The position numbers and the translations under genes were made by a program. Positions 5,557-6,978 of a stretch of DNA of 6,978 nucleotides are shown here, piece after piece. The stretch lies in contig JAUVIJ010000102.1 in the NCBI GenBank assembly GCA_030592835.1, positions 1 to 6,978 of the forward strand. Direction: 5' to 3'. This DNA is from Candidatus Cloacimonadota bacterium (lineage in GTDB: Bacteria; Cloacimonadota; Cloacimonadia; Cloacimonadales; TCS61). The notes beneath the pieces were generated by a model. The model was not told where the DNA came from and made no database searches. It saw nothing but the letters and a program-made list of their open reading frames with translations. Numbering within the stretch: position 1 is the stretch's first letter; the number at the start of each line of letters is the position of its first letter.

Positions 5557-6594
5557 CTATTTAATTGTTTCTGAAAAGACCCAGCGCAACTGAGCCATTA
5601 GTTTATTTACAGGTTCGCTGTCTTCCAATTCATATGAAATTTGTTCGAAGTTAAACTGGATAAAAAGTTTGGGTTTGTTTTTTGAATCTTTCATAATATG
5701 ATAATTAAAACCGGCAAGGATCAGGCTGGTGCCATCATCATCAACATCGGTATCAGGATCATTGATGTCGTATCTGGCAACCAGATCGATGTTATTGTTA
5801 ACCTTGAAAACACCCATAGCGGATAAAACGGTTTCTGTGAATTTTTCAAACCCATCGACATTCGGTTTGTCAGTATCCATCATCAAATACTGTGCTAAAA
5901 TATAAACTGGTCCATAAGCGAATTTACCGACACCAGCCATTTTAGTGTAATCCACTCGATCTTCATTAGGTTCACCATCGATTTCTTCATTTTGTTTGTT
6001 TGCCATGTAATATGATCCACCCAGAGTAATACCGGTTACAGGAATTAAGCGAATGTTAATCAGCGGATTAATAGCTACATTGATATCGTCACCTGTTTTT
6101 TTGTAACCTTCACCATTATAAGCTGCTATTGCATAAGTACCAAAACCATTTGGAAAATAACCGGAGATACCTAAACCATAATCCGTCGAACTTACTATCT
6201 TGTAGAGATCGGAAGGATCTTTTTCTATTACTGTATAATCCCAGTCATAAATTGTACCGAAATATGTTTTCATCAAACCTGCTGTAAGTTTGGAATCCTT
6301 TATCGGCAGAAAGTTTGAAAAATCAAGATAAGCATATTTCAGCTTAAGTCCAGCTCCATCTCCTGCATCATCGTCACTAAAGAAATCTACATTAAAACGA
6401 CCCTTGATGTTGTTCCCAAATTTGGGTTCCAGACGAAAATAACCTCGCTTGACCGCTAATTCGTTTTTAATTACTTCACCATCGCAGGTTTCATAAGTCC
6501 AGCGATTCCAGATTTCCATTTTCAACTTGGTTTCTGCATTCAGGAATGCAGTTGCTAAAATAAGTAAAGCCATGAATAAAACAACTTTTTTCAC
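5557..6594 (-). CDS. Porin-like outer-membrane beta-barrel protein, probable phosphate channel
   Basis: The protein has 345 residues. Residues 1-20 are a Sec signal (MKKVVLF... ending AFLNA, then ET). The mature part alternates hydrophobic and polar residues in short strands rich in Tyr, Phe, Trp and Gly, separated by Asp/Glu-rich turns (for example DFFSDDDAGDG and DPDTDVDDDG). This is typical of a 16-strand-type porin, ending in an amphipathic strand LMAQLRWVF just before the C-terminus. Segments such as VKRGYFRLEPKF, followed by LKLKYAYLDF and LTAGLMKTYFG, resemble the phosphate-selective porin O/P family, but this is by feel and is not proven. Leading the pst operon, it probably admits phosphate through the outer membrane. 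The start is a GTG (6594-6592) five bases after a full AAGGAGG; the next ATG (codon 8) would destroy the signal. An odd feature is the unusually acidic set of loops for an anion channel. Confidence 0.8.
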   Translation of the reverse strand: MKKVVLFMALLILATAFLNAETKLKMEIWNRWTYETCDGEVIKNELAVKRGYFRLEPKFGNNIKGRFNVDFFSDDDAGDGAGLKLKYAYLDFSNFLPIKDSKLTAGLMKTYFGTIYDWDYTVIEKDPSDLYKIVSSTDYGLGISGYFPNGFGTYAIAAYNGEGYKKTGDDINVAINPLINIRLIPVTGITLGGSYYMANKQNEEIDGEPNEDRVDYTKMAGVGKFAYGPVYILAQYLMMDTDKPNVDGFEKFTETVLSAMGVFKVNNNIDLVARYDINDPDTDVDDDGTSLILAGFNYHIMKDSKNKPKLFIQFNFEQISYELEDSEPVNKLMAQLRWVFSETIK

Positions 6595-6599
6595 TTTTT

Positions 6600-6606
6600 C
6601 CTCCTT
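6600..6606 (-). promoter_or_regulatory. Ribosome binding site fixing the GTG start of the porin gene
   Basis: On the minus strand this is AAGGAGG, a full Shine-Dalgarno match, five bases before the GTG at 6594-6592. It supports the unusual start codon over the in-frame ATG seven codons later. Confidence 0.85.
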
Positions 6607-6653
6607 ATATTAAAGAAATATTCAAAATCCTTTTACGCTTGGAAAGTTAAAGT

Positions 6654-6684
6654 AGTATAAGATAAATGTTAAGGAATTGTTAAG
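6654..6684 (-). promoter_or_regulatory. Pho-box-like direct repeats and promoter of the pst operon
   Basis: On the minus strand CTTAACA occurs twice with an 11-bp period (6684-6678 and 6673-6667). Seven bases later there is a -10-like TATACT (6659-6654). The hexamer where a -35 would be (TAACAA) is poor, as expected of an activator-dependent promoter. TTAACA-type repeats with 11-bp period are the form of the Bacillus PhoP box, and E. coli PhoB boxes share that period. The gap to -10 is somewhat shorter than in E. coli phoA. Transcription would begin near 6647, about 50 nt before the porin start. Confidence 0.6.
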
Positions 6685-6888
6685 CAATGCTATCTGCTTA
6701 ATACATAAGGAATTATAATCACCATATTATGTCTATTTTTCAAAAGAACATATCATCTTAATTGAATCACATTGATTATCCCAATTATACATATCCATGG
6801 TTAATAATTTATAAAGAATTAATTTTTATGGTATATTAAGATTATTCAATTTAACTGTCTTTAATAATGTTTCTATGAGTTTAAACCT

Positions 6889-6942
6889 ATAACATTAAGT
6901 TAACAGTAAACTTATTCTTCCTTAACAGAAAACAAGTATTAA
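6889..6942 (+). promoter_or_regulatory. Pho-box-like array and possible promoter of the divergent gene
   Basis: On the plus strand ATAACA (6889), TTAACA (6900) and TTAACA (6922) fall on an 11-bp grid; the missing grid position (6911) reads CTTATT. A possible -10 TATTAA (6937-6942) follows the last repeat by nine bases. The arrangement mirrors the pst side and suggests that the right-hand gene belongs to the same phosphate-starvation regulon. The -10 is a weak match. Confidence 0.45.
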
Positions 6943-6956
6943 AGGATAAAGCTTCC

Positions 6957-6962
6957 AGGAGG
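6957..6962 (+). promoter_or_regulatory. Ribosome binding site of the divergent gene
   Basis: AGGAGG, seven bases before the ATG at 6970, is the main evidence that a gene starts at the right edge. Confidence 0.65.
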
Positions 6963-6969
6963 CATATCT

Positions 6970-6978
6970 ATGGCCAGA
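6970..6978 (+). CDS. Start of a divergent gene, cut off by the window edge
   Basis: Only ATG GCC AGA (Met-Ala-Arg) is visible, preceded by a strong AGGAGG and a promoter-like region. Nothing can be said about the product from three residues. Its place opposite a pst operon, behind a Pho-box-like array, makes a phosphate-related gene plausible (for example a regulator, phosphatase or PhoU), but this is a guess from context. Confidence 0.5.

Larger units (their letters stand above)
6595..6969. other. 375-bp divergent regulatory region
   Basis: This very AT-rich stretch lies between the start of the pst operon (minus strand) and a gene starting on the plus strand. It contains a Pho-box-like pair with a -10 element facing the pst operon (6654-6684), a similar array facing the right-hand gene (6889-6942) and the two ribosome sites. 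I saw no credible gene, RNA gene or strong terminator in the middle (about 6690-6885). Confidence 0.8.

Noticed and set aside
6690..6885. Several TATAAT-like hexamers in the middle of the divergent region
   Set aside because: None has a convincing -35 at proper spacing, and such matches are frequent in DNA this rich in A+T.

Overview
This window holds most of a phosphate (Pst) uptake locus from a Gram-negative, double-membraned bacterium with AT-rich DNA (roughly 35-40% G+C by eye). The diderm call rests on an outer-membrane beta-barrel protein with a Sec signal and on lipoprotein signals on two binding proteins. The combination (porin-like protein, duplicated short PstS, AT-rich DNA) would fit a lineage of the FCB group such as Cloacimonadota, but that placement is only an impression from gene style and cannot be tested here.

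Almost everything is on the minus strand, so the locus reads from right to left. A regulatory region (6595-6969) separates the locus from a divergent plus-strand gene, of which only the start codon and two more codons are present (6970-6978). The main operon then runs: porin-like outer-membrane protein (6594-5557), a soluble periplasmic PstS (5544-4732), a second, lipoprotein-type PstS (4658-3852), permeases PstC (3836-2967) and PstA (2970-2116), and ATPase PstB (2122-1364). Gaps are 12-15 bp or overlaps of 4-7 bp, except a 73-bp gap between the two pstS genes, which contains a perfect 28-bp palindrome. After a 401-bp non-coding stretch (963-1363) comes a third phosphate-binding protein of the classical, E. 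coli-like PstS family. It runs off the left edge (962-1, 320 residues visible). It has its own consensus-like promoter and a long leader full of inverted repeats.

Together the genes describe a route for phosphate: outer-membrane channel, periplasmic capture by up to three binding proteins, and ATP-driven import through PstC/PstA/PstB. No phoU follows pstB in this window.

The most interesting points are in the non-coding DNA. Direct TTAACA repeats with 11-bp spacing lie before the operon, and a matching array points the other way toward the divergent gene; both look like PhoB/PhoP boxes. The third pstS, by contrast, has a near-ideal housekeeping promoter and a leader that can fold into a closed multi-hairpin structure. 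I did not find a clearly new type of system; the novelty is in the arrangement and regulation of a known one.
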